A stretch of 64,000 nt of DNA from Wolbachia endosymbiont of Oedothorax gibbosus (GTDB lineage: Bacteria > Pseudomonadota > Alphaproteobacteria > Rickettsiales > Anaplasmataceae), in contig NZ_OW370567.1 in the NCBI RefSeq assembly GCF_936270435.1, positions 744,001-808,000 of the forward strand, in the 5' to 3' direction. Below, piece by piece: positions 9,690 to 19,096 of the stretch (within the stretch, counting starts at the first letter, position 1; each line of letters begins with the position of its first letter). Made by a program: the position numbers and the translations under genes. The notes under the pieces were generated by a model, which worked only from the letters and a program-made list of their open reading frames with translations, had not been told where the DNA came from and ran no database searches.

Positions 9690-10471
9690 AGGTTAAATCT
9701 CAAGCCAAAACGTTTTCTTCGATTTCTATATCTATCTGAAATTATTTTGAATCTTTTTAACAGACCAATTACATTTTCTACAATCACTCTTTGACTTGCA
9801 AGCTCTTGATTTTCTTTCTTTTCTACCTTGTTCAACTGCTTCTTTTTCGTCTTCCTGTGCGGTAATTCAACATTTTTGTGTATCTTTTGCATTCCTCTGT
9901 AGCCAGAATCAGCTAAGACTTTTATGTCCGAGAGTATGTGCATTCTTGACTCCTTAAAAAGCCGAAAATCGTGCTTCCTAGCATTTGAAAAAGACGTACA
10001 AATAATTTTTTTACTATCTTTTTCGGTAATAATTTGTGTTTTTATACCGTGCTTTTTCTTTTTTCCTGAATAAAATCTTTTTTGCTTTTTTTTTGCCTCT
10101 CAACAGGAGTTTCGGTTGCGTCAATCACTAAAACTTCATATTCCATATCACTTTTTAAGAGCTCTTTTCGTCCTGGTAATGCAAAATCTGGATGTTTTAC
10201 TAACTTGTCTTCTACCCACTTTACTGTCTTATATGCTCCACTTTCACTGATTCCATAGCTTTGCGCAATATGAAAATATGTCCGATATTCGCGGAGATAC
10301 TCTAATACCATTAGGAGCATGTTTTCCTCACTTAGCTCTTCCTCCTCTAGCTTTCTTCTTTTTATTTGCTTTCCTTAGAATTTCCACTATCTTATCAAAC
10401 GTTGCTCTTTTTAGCCCTGTTAATCTGCGAAATTTCTCATCTTCTAACTCTTTTGCTGTTTTGTATTTCAT
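9690..10471 (-). pseudogene. Broken IS5-family transposase
   Basis: Read from the ATG at 10471 the frame gives MKYKTAKELEDEKFRRLTGL and ends early at a stop near 10330, where the sister copy continues. A second frame resumes as LLMVLEYLREYRTYFHIAQS to the A-rich frameshift site near 10045, and a third carries the C-terminal half (VLADSGYRGMQKIH, ASQRVIVENVIGLLKRFK). The C-terminal end is then cut by IS982 at 9684. It therefore has an early frameshift beyond the programmed one and an insertion, and cannot make transposase. Confidence 0.82.
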
Positions 10472-10539
10472 CTATCTCCTTCACACTAAATTACCATTGT
10501 ATATCTTCTTTGGCTTTATGCTAGTTTCGAAAGAGGTCT

Positions 10540-11060
10540 AATCATTTTCATCCTCCTTCAAGTTGAATGATTTACTAAAGTCGACTAGTTCAACCCCTTC
10601 GCTCCATGGTCATTACAACCACTTCTTCACTACTACGAGTTGATCTGCCCCAGTGATTTGTATCGCTACTCTAAAGCTTGAGGATTTGCCTCTTGCCTGT
10701 CTCGCTTTGCATCAAATCGACTGGTTCCTGCAGTTCCTTATTAAAGCCCAGATCAGACTCACGCCACCTTTATGCCGCTACACAGTAATCAGGTTCCCTG
10801 TACGCTTTTAAGAGGAGAACAACTCACTCCTCCTTTCGATGTTCACTTCCCTTTTCGACACGTTCATCAGTGGTTCACTTACGTTCGCCTTTCTGATCCA
10901 CACCTTCCAGCTCTTACGCTGATTTTTCCTTAACGCTTATGACCCTATCTCTTAAATAGAGCCACTTAAGGTGGTTTGAAACCTGCTCCTGAAAACCGAT
11001 TTCGAAGGACCTTCCTTCATCTTCAATAAAGCTTCTCACAAACATTACCCTGTTTGTTGC
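10540..11060 (-). mobile_element. Group II intron 5' fragment (ribozyme domains, maturase ORF lost)
   Basis: On the minus strand this ORF-free stretch has features I associate with bacterial group II intron domains I to IV: AAAGCGTACAGGGAACCTGA, GTGTAGCGGCATAAAGG, GGCAAATCCTCAAGC, GTAGCGATACAAATCACTGG and GGAGCGAAGGGGTTGAAC. A strong ribosome site follows, then ATGAAAATG at the place where a maturase ORF normally begins. The IS5-family element cuts it off after a few codons. The exact 5' end is not determined, and no reverse transcriptase sequence is present. From 11061 to about 11318 I see only AT-rich spacer that may hold the ppdK promoter. Confidence 0.6.
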
Positions 11061-11318
11061 TGCAGCACACAATCATATTTAGGATCTAGAAATTTCGAAA
11101 AAGCCATAAAAAAATTTTTAAATATATCTTTATATTGTATATTCTTATTGATAATAATTCAATAATTTGTCGTCTTTTTTTGTTAACTTTACTGATGTTG
11201 TTGTAAGGAACGTTGTTGCAAAATTTTGTAAAATTTATTATCCTAAGGTTTCAAGTCTTCACAGGTTTATTGGAACTATATGTACAATGTGTTTATCAGT
11301 GAAAATCCGGAGAAAATG

Positions 11319-14048
11319 ATGGGGGAAAAGTTAATACATTACTTTAGCCAGGGTAAATGCGAAGGCAATGCAGAAATGAAAAATCTGCTGGGAGGAAAGG
11401 GGGCAAATTTAGCAGAAATGTGCAATGTTGGCATTCCTGTTCCACCTGGTTTCACAATTTCTACCTCTGCTTGCAAAGTCTATTATCAAGACAATAGATC
11501 TTCTGTTATCCAAGTAGCTGACTACTCGGATCCAGAAAAAAATGTGGTCACGCACTGGAATGACATATGTAGTGAAATCAAAAATTACATGGCGATGCTC
11601 GAAAATGACATCGGTTGTAAATTCGGAGATTCAAATAATCCTTTATTAGTTTCCATACGCTCTGGTAGTGTTAGTTCAATGCCGGGCATGCTTGATACTA
11701 TTTTAAATGTTGGTCTAAATGATGAAACCGTTGTTGGGCTTGCAAAAAAAAGTGGCGAACGTTTTGCTTACGATAGCTACTGCCGTTTCATCATGATGTA
11801 CTCCAATGTTGTACTACAGCTTGATCATCACCTATTTCAAGATGTTATTGATAATGAGCAGCAAAAGAGTGGAGCAAAAAGCTTAGCTGATCTTGATGTT
11901 GATGTTTTAAAGAGAATTGTTAACGATTTTAAAAAGATAGTATATGAAAAAACTGAGAAACATTTTCCGCAGAACGTTGAAGAGCAATTGTTAAACTCAG
12001 TTAATGCAGTATTTGCCTCTTGGAAAAATGATAGGGCTGTTTCCTATAGAAGAATACATAATATTCCTGAAAACCTTGGAACAGCGGTCAACGTGCAAGC
12101 AATGGTTTTTGGTAATTTAAATGATAATTCTGCAACTGGTGTGATATTTACACGAAATCCTTCAACTGGAGAAAAAAAGCTTTTTGGTGAGTTTTTGGTT
12201 AATGCTCAGGGTGAGGATGTGGTTTCTGGTGTTTATACTCCTATGCCAATTGACGGAGAGCAAAAAAACACCATGGAGAAGTTGCTGCCAAGTGTCTACC
12301 GAGAATTATGCGTGGTATGTGAAAAACTTGAAAGGCATTATAAAGATATGCAGGATATCGAATTTACTGTGCAGGACGGTAAGTTATGGATTTTGCAGAC
12401 TAGGTCTGGCAAGCGCACGGCTGAAGCTGCTATTTGCATAATAGTTGATATGGTAAACGAAGGAACGATTACAAAAGAAGAAGGAATATTGAGAATTGAT
12501 CCAAAAACTTTTGACAATTTATTGCATCCAGTTCTTGACGTTAAGAGTGACCAAAAAGTAATAGGGAAGGGACTGCCGGCTTCTCCAGGGGTTGCTTCCG
12601 GATATGTAGTGTTTAGTGCAAGTGATGCTGAAAAAACCGCAGAGCAGGGTAAAAAAGTGATTTTAGTAAGGTCAGAAACGAGTCCTGAAGATATTAATGG
12701 AATGAATGCTGCAAGTGGCATAGTAACAGCACGGGGAGGGATGACCTCGCATGCTGCTGTTGTAACCCGTGGAATGGGTAAGCCATGCATTTGCAGTGTA
12801 AGTGGACTTTATATCGATAAAGATGGAACTTTCTTTTCTGTGGGGGATACAAAAGTAAATAAAGGTGAACCAATTACCATCAATGGAGGAACAGGGGAGG
12901 TGATGCTTGGCATTCTCCCTACAATTTCGTCTGAATTATCGCAAGAATTCAAAACGATAATTAACTGGATAGATGAAATTAAAACGATCAAAGTGAGAGC
13001 TAACGCTGACACCCCAAAAGATGCAAAAATTGCAAAAGAATTCGGTGCAGAAGGTATAGGCTTATGTCGCACAGAACATATGTTTTTCGCTAGTGATAGA
13101 ATCGAATTCATTCAAAAATTGATAATAGCTGACGATGAAAATGAAAGGGCAAATGCGCTCATTAAACTAGAAGAAATGCAAAAGTCTGATTTCAAAGAAA
13201 TATTTTCTATTATGGAGGGCAGGGAAGTCACTATACGGTTGCTTGATCCACCTTTGCATGAATTTTTACCCAATAATCAGTCTACTATAGAAAAAATTGC
13301 TAAATCGTTCAATAAGTCAGTTGAATCAGTAAAAAATAAAATAGCACAGTTATCAGAAAAGAACCCAATGCTTGGCCATCGAGGTTGTAGACTTGCCATT
13401 TCTCATCCTGAAATATATAGCATGCAGATTAGGGCAATACTTAATGCTGCAAGTGAATTAAGGAAAGAAAAGAAGATAGAAGTGGAACCTGAAATCATGA
13501 TCCCTTTTATAATGAATGAGAAAGAATTTATTCTGATATGCGAGCTAGCAAAGAAAGAATCCTCTGTCATCTCACAGACGCAGATTCCAGCGTCACGCGC
13601 TGGAATGACATCAGACAAGGCTTATTCAATTGGAACGATGATAGAACTGCCACGAGCGGCACTGATTGCTGATAAGTTAGCAAAACACGCAGAATTTTTT
13701 AGTTTTGGCACTAATGATTTAACACAAACGACTATGGGACTTTCAAGAGATGATTCAGTTAATTTCCTCGATTCTTATAAGGAAAGCAACATATTCGGAA
13801 ACGACCCATTTGAAGTGCTGGACATCGAAGGGGTAGGGGAGTTAATCAAGATAGCCATTGAAAGAGGCAAAAAAACCCGAAAAGAAATAAAACTGGGTAT
13901 ATGTGGAGAACATGGTGCAGACCCAAAATCTATAGAGTTTCTCATCGAATCAGGGGTGGATTATGTTTCATGCTCACCCTATAGAGTACCGGTTGCAAAG
14001 TTAGTGGCAGCACAGTTTAGCATAAAATTTAAGTTTGTTGATAGCTAA
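11319..14048 (+). CDS. ppdK: Pyruvate, phosphate dikinase
   Basis: About 909 residues. PPDK interconverts pyruvate, ATP and phosphate with PEP, AMP and PPi, and in Wolbachia is thought to replace pyruvate kinase. The N-terminal nucleotide-binding domain starts GGKGANLAEMCNVGIPVPPG and contains SIRSGSVSSMPGMLDTILNV. The phosphohistidine domain has GGMTSHAAVVTRGMGKPCI with the catalytic His. The C-terminal PEP/pyruvate barrel has GLCRTEHMFF, NPMLGHRGCRL and GEHGADP. The second ATG of the tandem pair is six bases after GGAG and is chosen; starts at 11316 and 11280 are also open. A palindromic element is embedded in frame before the SIGTMIELPRAAL motif. Confidence 0.95.
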   Translation: MGEKLIHYFSQGKCEGNAEMKNLLGGKGANLAEMCNVGIPVPPGFTISTSACKVYYQDNRSSVIQVADYSDPEKNVVTHWNDICSEIKNYMAMLENDIGCKFGDSNNPLLVSIRSGSVSSMPGMLDTILNVGLNDETVVGLAKKSGERFAYDSYCRFIMMYSNVVLQLDHHLFQDVIDNEQQKSGAKSLADLDVDVLKRIVNDFKKIVYEKTEKHFPQNVEEQLLNSVNAVFASWKNDRAVSYRRIHNIPENLGTAVNVQAMVFGNLNDNSATGVIFTRNPSTGEKKLFGEFLVNAQGEDVVSGVYTPMPIDGEQKNTMEKLLPSVYRELCVVCEKLERHYKDMQDIEFTVQDGKLWILQTRSGKRTAEAAICIIVDMVNEGTITKEEGILRIDPKTFDNLLHPVLDVKSDQKVIGKGLPASPGVASGYVVFSASDAEKTAEQGKKVILVRSETSPEDINGMNAASGIVTARGGMTSHAAVVTRGMGKPCICSVSGLYIDKDGTFFSVGDTKVNKGEPITINGGTGEVMLGILPTISSELSQEFKTIINWIDEIKTIKVRANADTPKDAKIAKEFGAEGIGLCRTEHMFFASDRIEFIQKLIIADDENERANALIKLEEMQKSDFKEIFSIMEGREVTIRLLDPPLHEFLPNNQSTIEKIAKSFNKSVESVKNKIAQLSEKNPMLGHRGCRLAISHPEIYSMQIRAILNAASELRKEKKIEVEPEIMIPFIMNEKEFILICELAKKESSVISQTQIPASRAGMTSDKAYSIGTMIELPRAALIADKLAKHAEFFSFGTNDLTQTTMGLSRDDSVNFLDSYKESNIFGNDPFEVLDIEGVGELIKIAIERGKKTRKEIKLGICGEHGADPKSIEFLIESGVDYVSCSPYRVPVAKLVAAQFSIKFKFVDS
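13567..13612 (+). repeat. Palindromic element inside ppdK, in frame
   Basis: ATTCCAGCGTCACGCGCTGG followed by AATGACATC is a perfect-core palindrome of the Wolbachia type. It is translated as QIPASRAGMTSD between LAKKESSVIS and KAYSIGTMIE, and the ppdK frame is unbroken on both sides. Confidence 0.88.
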
Positions 14049-14088
14049 AGTAATTTAGGTTTACCTACAATTTGATAAGTGTGAAACT

Positions 14089-14195
14089 CGTCATCCCGCT
14101 GCTTGTTAGCGGGATCTAGAGATACCGCGAATGAATCGCGGTATGACGTAGGGCTGTGCTAGCTATAGATCCCAGTGTCAGCTACTTGCATGACA
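14089..14195. repeat. Two palindromic elements downstream of ppdK
   Basis: CGTCATCCCGCTGCTTGTTA to CGCGGTATGACG (14089-14148) folds back on itself, with an inner pair ACCGCGA/TCGCGGT. A second element, GATCCCAGTGTCAGCTACTT then GCATGACAT (14168-14195), overlaps the end of the ankyrin-gene tail and supplies its stop codon. Confidence 0.7.
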
Positions 14196-14376
14196 TCCTA
14201 TATTTTACAACTTGTGAACTCACGTGTTCAACTTTATTTTCTTCCATTTCTCTATAACTTGGTAACGTAGAACTTTTTATATGCCACCCGGTAACTATTG
14301 CAACTAAAGCAGCTACAATACCGCAAACCACTGCACCAGCCACAGATGGAACCATCACAGCAGCAGCAATAAATAA
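14182..14376 (-). pseudogene. Detached C-terminal tail of the ankyrin gene
   Basis: Minus-strand frame beginning at the IS boundary and reading LFIAAAVMVPSVAGAVVCG, then a strongly hydrophobic stretch to about GWHIKSS and a polar tail ending VVKYRMSCK. When the IS block (14377-16187) is removed with one TA, the frame joins the ankyrin ORF as VVITG-LLFIAAAV with no shift. So this is the former transmembrane hairpin and tail of that protein. The last five residues and the stop codon come from a palindromic element. Confidence 0.8.
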
Positions 14377-14450
14377 TAGACCTCTTTCAAAATTCACATC
14401 ATCAACTCTAGATTAGACCTCTTTCAAAATTCACATCATCAACTCTAGAT
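14377..14450. repeat. 37-bp tandem duplication of the IS left end
   Basis: TAGACCTCTTTCAAAATTCA plus 17 further bases occurs at 14377-14413 and again, identically, at 14414-14450. The second copy is the true left end of the IS5-type element. Confidence 0.92.
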
Positions 14451-15316
14451 TGTAAATTCCAGCTATCAAATTGAATCTCAATCCAAAACGTTTTCGCCGA
14501 TTGCGATATTTATCTGCAATAATTTTAAATCTTTTAAGCAAACCGATTACATTCTCAACCACAACTCTTTTGCTTGCAAGCTCTTGATTTTCTTGCTTTT
14601 GTTTCTTAGTCAATGGGTGCTTTTTCGTTTTTCTATGTGGCAATTCAACATTTGCGTGAATTTTTTGTAGACCTCTGTAACCGCTATCTGCTAGGACTTT
14701 GATACTTGGTAGTATGTGCACTTTTGACTCCTTAAAAAGCCGAAAATCATGTTTCCTACCATTTGAAAAAGACGTGCAAATGATCTTTTTGCTTTCTTTT
14801 TCCGAAATAATCTGTGTTTTTATACTGTGCTTTTTCTTTTTTCCTGAATAAAATCTTTTTTGCTTTTTTTGGGTCTTTCCACAGGAGTTTCTGTTGCATC
14901 TATCACTAAAACCTCATATTCTATATCACTTTTTAGAACCTCTTTTCGCCCTGGCAATGCAAAATCCGGATGTTTTACCAATGTATTTTCAATCCACTTT
15001 ATGATTTTATAGGTCGTACTTTCGCTCATACCATAACTTCGACCAATGTGGAAATATGTCCGATATTCACGAAGATATTCCAATGCCATAAGTAGCCTGT
15101 CTTCTATACAGAGCTTGCTTTTACGCCCACTTTTTGCTTTTTTCCTTCTATCTTCTTCATCTAAAATTTCTACCATCCTGTTGAAAGTTGCCTTCTTTAC
15201 TCCTGTCAGACGACGAAACTTCTCTTCATCTAACTCCTTAGTTTCTTCATATCTCATACTTTTAAATGTATGATTTTATACTAATTTTTTGCTCTTTTCC
15301 AATTTTGAAAGAAGTC
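14416..15316 (-). mobile_element. IS5-family element (ISWpi1-like), full-length copy
   Basis: 901 bases between GACCTCTTTCAAAATTC (14416) and GAATTGG-type right end AATTTTGAAAGAAGTC (15316), with TA on both sides. The terminal repeats have one mismatch (GACCTC against GAAGTC read inwards). It carries an apparently functional two-ORF transposase and inserted into the C-terminal part of an ankyrin gene. Confidence 0.9.
14431..15257 (-). CDS. IS5-family transposase made by -1 frameshifting
   Basis: ORF A (15257-14820, 145 aa) starts MRYEETKELDEEKFRRLTGV and carries the N-terminal helical region and the first catalytic Asp in EVLVIDATETPVERPKK. It ends just after an A6G slippery run. ORF B in the -1 frame continues KKHSIKTQIISEKESKK, then VLADSGYRGLQKIH with the second Asp and ASKRVVVENVIGLLKRFKI with the catalytic Glu. 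Frameshift at AAAAAAG would give one protein of about 275 residues, as known for ISWpi1-type elements. No other lesion is seen, so it may be active. Confidence 0.85.
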
Positions 15317-16126
15317 TATTGTAAATTCCAGCTATCAAATTGAATCTCAATCCAAAACGTTTTCGCCGATTGCGATATTTATCTGCAATAATTTTAAATC
15401 TTTTAAGCAAACCGATTACATTCTCAACCACAACTCTTTTGCTTGCAAGCTCTTGATTTTCTTGCTTTTGTTTCTTAGTCAATGGGTGCTTTTTCGTTTT
15501 TCTATGTGGCAATTCAACATTTGCGTGAATTTTTTGTAGACCTCTGTAACCGCTATCTGCTAGGACTTTGATACTTGGTAGTATGTGCACTTTTGACTCC
15601 TTAAAAAGCCGAAAATCATGTTTCCTACCATTTGAAAAAGACGTGCAAATGATCTTTTTGCTTTCTTTTTCCGAAATAATCTGTGTTTTTATACTGTGCT
15701 TTTTCTTTTTTCCTGAATAAAATCTTTTTTGCTTTTTTTGGGTCTTTCCACAGGAGTTTCTGTTGCATCTATCACTAAAACCTCATATTCTATATCACTT
15801 TTTAGAACCTCTTTTCGCCCTGGCAATGCAAAATCCGGATGTTTTACCAATGTATTTTCAATCCACTTTATGATTTTATAGGTCGTACTTTCGCTCATAC
15901 CATAACTTCGACCAATGTGGAAATATGTCCGATATTCACGAAGATATTCCAATGCCATAAGTAGCCTGTCTTCTATACAGAGCTTGCTTTTACGCCCACT
16001 TTTTGCTTTTTTCCTTCTATCTTCTTCATCTAAAATTTCTACCATCCTGTTGAAAGTTGCCTTCTTTACTCCTGTCAGACGACGAAACTTCTCTTCATCT
16101 AACTCCTTAGTTTCTTCATATCTCAT
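15276..16126 (-). CDS. IS5-family transposase, duplicated copy
   Basis: Identical to the transposase at 14431-15257 over the shared unit: ORF A at 16126-15689 and ORF B in the -1 frame. Because the duplication joint replaces the normal left end, ORF B reads through into new codons and ends NRLLSKLEKSKKLV in place of NLELMM. All three catalytic acidic residues are present. Confidence 0.82.
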
Positions 16127-16185
16127 ACTTTTAAATGTATGATTTTATACTAATTTTTTGCTCTTTTCCAATTTTGAAAGAAGTC
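15319..16185 (-). mobile_element. IS5-family element, second tandem copy lacking its left end
   Basis: 867 bases matching the full-length copy from its 35th base to its right end. It has no GACCTCTTTC terminus of its own, only the right end GAAGTC of the preceding unit next to it. It could be mobilised only together with the first copy. Confidence 0.88.
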
Positions 16186-17967
16186 TAATCCTGTAATAAC
16201 AACTCCAACAGCATCTTTCGTTAATGAGTTGTGAAAATTTTCCTTATATTTAGTTTCTTTTTCATTTGGCATAGAAAATTGAGCATTTGTGAGGTTACTA
16301 GACTTATCATTACCGCTTGACATAGCGGGTGTGCCGGCGTTTGTTGATACTACAGGAGATATTGGTTTACTCCCACCGTTACCACTATTTGGTACAGTAG
16401 TTGGATTTGTTTTCTTTGTTAATATAGAAGGCATTGTTACTACAGGCGTTTCATTTTTGTTATTATGATGCTGACCGTTACCACTATTTGGTGTAATAGT
16501 ATGATTTGATAGACCGTCGCCGTGAGTTCTTATATTACCAATGCTTTCATTACTGCTGCTGGGTTCTGTTTTACTTTCTTCTACGCTTGGCGTAGTAATA
16601 ACCTGGTCAGTCCCTGTTACTACAGGTGTTTCATCCTTGTTTACTGCTGATGCGCGTGTTTCTTGATCGTTCTGTATTAGCACTGTCGCTGCTACAGAAT
16701 TAGTTTTTGCAAAAGCAGTGTAGAATGCATCATCTTTTAATTGTTGGTATAATCTGTACAATTCACTTTCAGGGTTTAGCTTTAGTTGTTCTGTGTTAAT
16801 ATTTTGCAGTAGCGTGTTTAGAATCTCAGCATTACTATTATTAGTATAGGAAACAACAGAGCATAATATAGATTTGTCTTCTTCAATTTTGCTAATGTAA
16901 TGCCTTCCTTCTTGACCGATTGCATTGATGATGGTCATTCCATTTTGTAAGAGAAATTTTATAACGTTCAAATTTTGATCTTTAATTGCGTACTCCAGTA
17001 CAGCATTTTGTTCACGTTTACCTTGAAAATTAGTTTTGTTCCTTTTTAACCTTTTTTGTAAATCTTCAAGACTAGTAACTGTGTTATCCCATTTTGTAAT
17101 TCTCTCTATATCCAGACACAGATTCCTAATGTCACCATCATTTAGCGTGGTTATATTACTGCCACTGAGTCCCGCTCCATTCTCTTTCACATTAGGTGTA
17201 TTTTGCTTCTTGTTTATTGCCGATCTAAGCAGTGCAATTATTACACAGTTTGAGAGGTACGTATGGTGATTAGGGTTGTTGAAGTCTAATTTAAACTCAG
17301 AATCTATTTTAAGTTCTTCTCCAAGTGATAATTTCCTCTCTTCAATTATTTTTAGAAGATTTCTTATACCATCTTCTGGTATACCTGTCATATGCTTTAA
17401 AAGTAACCTAACTTTTGGTAGATCATCATCTATAGCGGCACCAATCAGAACCTGAACTTTTTCTTCTCCAGTAAATCTCTTATTATCTAAAAGCACCTTC
17501 ATAATGTCAGTGTTCTCATTACAAGAAGCTGTGTTGAGAGCCTCCAGTATTTTCGCATGATCTATGTAATCTAAAAACGGCTCAAACTCTTGAACATTGC
17601 CTTGAATAATAGCACTATTTAAAGCACTAATTTTTTCTTCTTCTTCAAACTTACCACTATTCAAAAGTATCCTTACAACGTCAGCTTGTTTATTTATTGC
17701 AGCTGTACCCAACACAGTTCTGGAAGCAGTATCTTTAAAATCGATTCCAATGTTTAAATTTGTGAACAACTCAACAATCTTTAGAAATATACTGCGATCG
17801 CCGATAATACTAGGCCCTTCTGAACGGACAGCATAATAAAGCAAAGTCCAACCATTTTGATCTATTATTTCTTTATCTATTTTCTCCTTTTTGAGTTCCT
17901 TATCAAACTCCTCAGCAGTTATATCAGGATTTTGAGTTACAATTTCCTTTATCTTTTCATAAGTCAT
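16150..17967 (-). pseudogene. Ankyrin-repeat protein truncated by IS insertion
   Basis: The surviving N-terminal part has about 594 native residues; the last 12 (LDFFQNWKRAKN) are IS-encoded. Degenerate ankyrin-like repeats are seen at residues 30-190 (NGWTLLYYAVRS, RTVLGTAAINKQADVVRILL, IMKVLLDN, VRLLLKH) and again at about 330-350 (NAVLEYAIKDQNLNVIKFLL). A Ser/Thr/Asn/Pro-rich region with repeated ETPVV and NSGNG follows, and the protein ends in VGVVITG where the membrane hairpin began. Such proteins are candidate host-interaction factors. I chose ATG 17967; a GTG at 17982 is possible. The truncated form may still be made, but has lost its membrane anchor. Confidence 0.82.
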
Positions 17968-18082
17968 GTCAAATTTTACCACTATTACTATCTAATTTAT
18001 TATAGCAACTTTCCCATAACCAGTCAAGACATATTGCAGTTTCAAGCAGCATGATATATATTGAATATAGTTCTTAAAGTAA

Positions 18083-18994
18083 ATGATGGAAGATTTAGCC
18101 TATAAATTAGTTAAAGTGACCGAAGCTGCAGCACTTGCTGCATATAAACTAGCAGGCTTTGGTGATGAAAAAAGGGCTGATCAAGTTGCAGTTGATGCAA
18201 TGCGTACAGTATTAAATTCAATGGAAATAAATGGTACAATTGTAATTGGGGAAGGGGAGAGAGACGAAGCTCCTATGCTATATATTGGGGAAAAGGTTGG
18301 TACAGGAAATGGTCCTGAGATTGATATCGCTGTTGACCCACTTGAGGGCACTACGATTTGTGCTCATTACAAATCAGGGGCAATGTCTGTTCTTGCTGCA
18401 ACGAAAAAAGGTAATTTTTTACACGCACCTGATGTTTATATGGAAAAAATAGCAGTGGGAAAAAATCTTCCAGAGGGTGTAGTCTCACTAAAAAATAGCA
18501 TTGAGAAGAATCTAGACAATTTAGCCAAGGCAAAAGGATGTAAAGTAAATGATCTCACAGTAACTATACTTAATCGTGAAAGGCATGATGAGTTAATATT
18601 GAAAATCAGGAAGTTAGGAGCAAAAGTTAAGCTAATAGATGATGGTGATGTTGCGGCTGTAGTTTCACTAGTAAATGGCAATCATGATATGTATATCGGC
18701 ATAGGAGGAGCACCAGAAGGGGTGCTTGCGGCTGCAGCGCTGAGTTCAATCGGTGGACAGATGGAGGGAAGATTAATATTTGACACAGATCAGTTAAGAG
18801 AAAGAGCAAAAATTTTGAATATTGATGACCCAGAAAAAATCTACACCATAAAAGATATGGCAAGAGGTGAATCAGTGTTTATTGCAACTGGAGTAACAAG
18901 CGGAGAACTTGTGGATGGAGTTGATAACGTCTGTTCAACTAGTTCTTTAATAATTCTACCTAACAAGCTGATAAAGCTGCAAGTTATAAGTTAG
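18083..18994 (+). CDS. glpX: Fructose-1,6-bisphosphatase, class II (GlpX)
   Basis: 303 residues. GlpX hydrolyses fructose-1,6-bisphosphate to fructose-6-phosphate, a gluconeogenic step. The metal- and substrate-binding motifs are IGEGERDEAPMLYIGE and DIAVDPLEGTTICAH, and IGGAPEGVLAAAAL follows near residue 210, all in family order. With ppdK in the same window this fits a gluconeogenic, not glycolytic, carbon flow, which is inferred for Wolbachia generally. Two adjacent ATG codons could start it; the first is used. The promoter is not obvious. Confidence 0.93.
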   Translation: MMEDLAYKLVKVTEAAALAAYKLAGFGDEKRADQVAVDAMRTVLNSMEINGTIVIGEGERDEAPMLYIGEKVGTGNGPEIDIAVDPLEGTTICAHYKSGAMSVLAATKKGNFLHAPDVYMEKIAVGKNLPEGVVSLKNSIEKNLDNLAKAKGCKVNDLTVTILNRERHDELILKIRKLGAKVKLIDDGDVAAVVSLVNGNHDMYIGIGGAPEGVLAAAALSSIGGQMEGRLIFDTDQLRERAKILNIDDPEKIYTIKDMARGESVFIATGVTSGELVDGVDNVCSTSSLIILPNKLIKLQVIS

Positions 18995-19096
18995 GTTAAT
19001 TATTTTTTAATACACCTAAATTTTAGCTTTACAATATACTGATATTAAAATATATTATTTATGTTATTTCTATCTTAAGAAAAAGGGGATCCTGGA

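Larger units (their letters stand above)
8651..10537 (-). mobile_element. IS5-family element (ISWpi1-like), interrupted by IS982
   Basis: Ends GACCTCTTTCGAAACT (8651) and AGTTTCGAAAGAGGTC (10537) are inverted repeats flanked by TA on both sides, consistent with a TA target duplication. Removing the IS982 copy and one CAATA leaves 901 bases, exactly the length of the sister copy at 14416-15316. The transposase lies on the minus strand and is frameshifted and split. The two-ORF design recalls the Wolbachia ISWpi1 group; the name was not checked. Confidence 0.85.
14450..16187. repeat. 869-bp perfect tandem duplication of the IS5-type element
   Basis: 14450-15318 and 15319-16187 appear identical at an offset of 869 bases, including both transposase ORFs, the right end and the trailing TA. 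The second unit lacks the first 34 bases of the element, so it arose by duplication, not by separate insertion. Confidence 0.92.
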
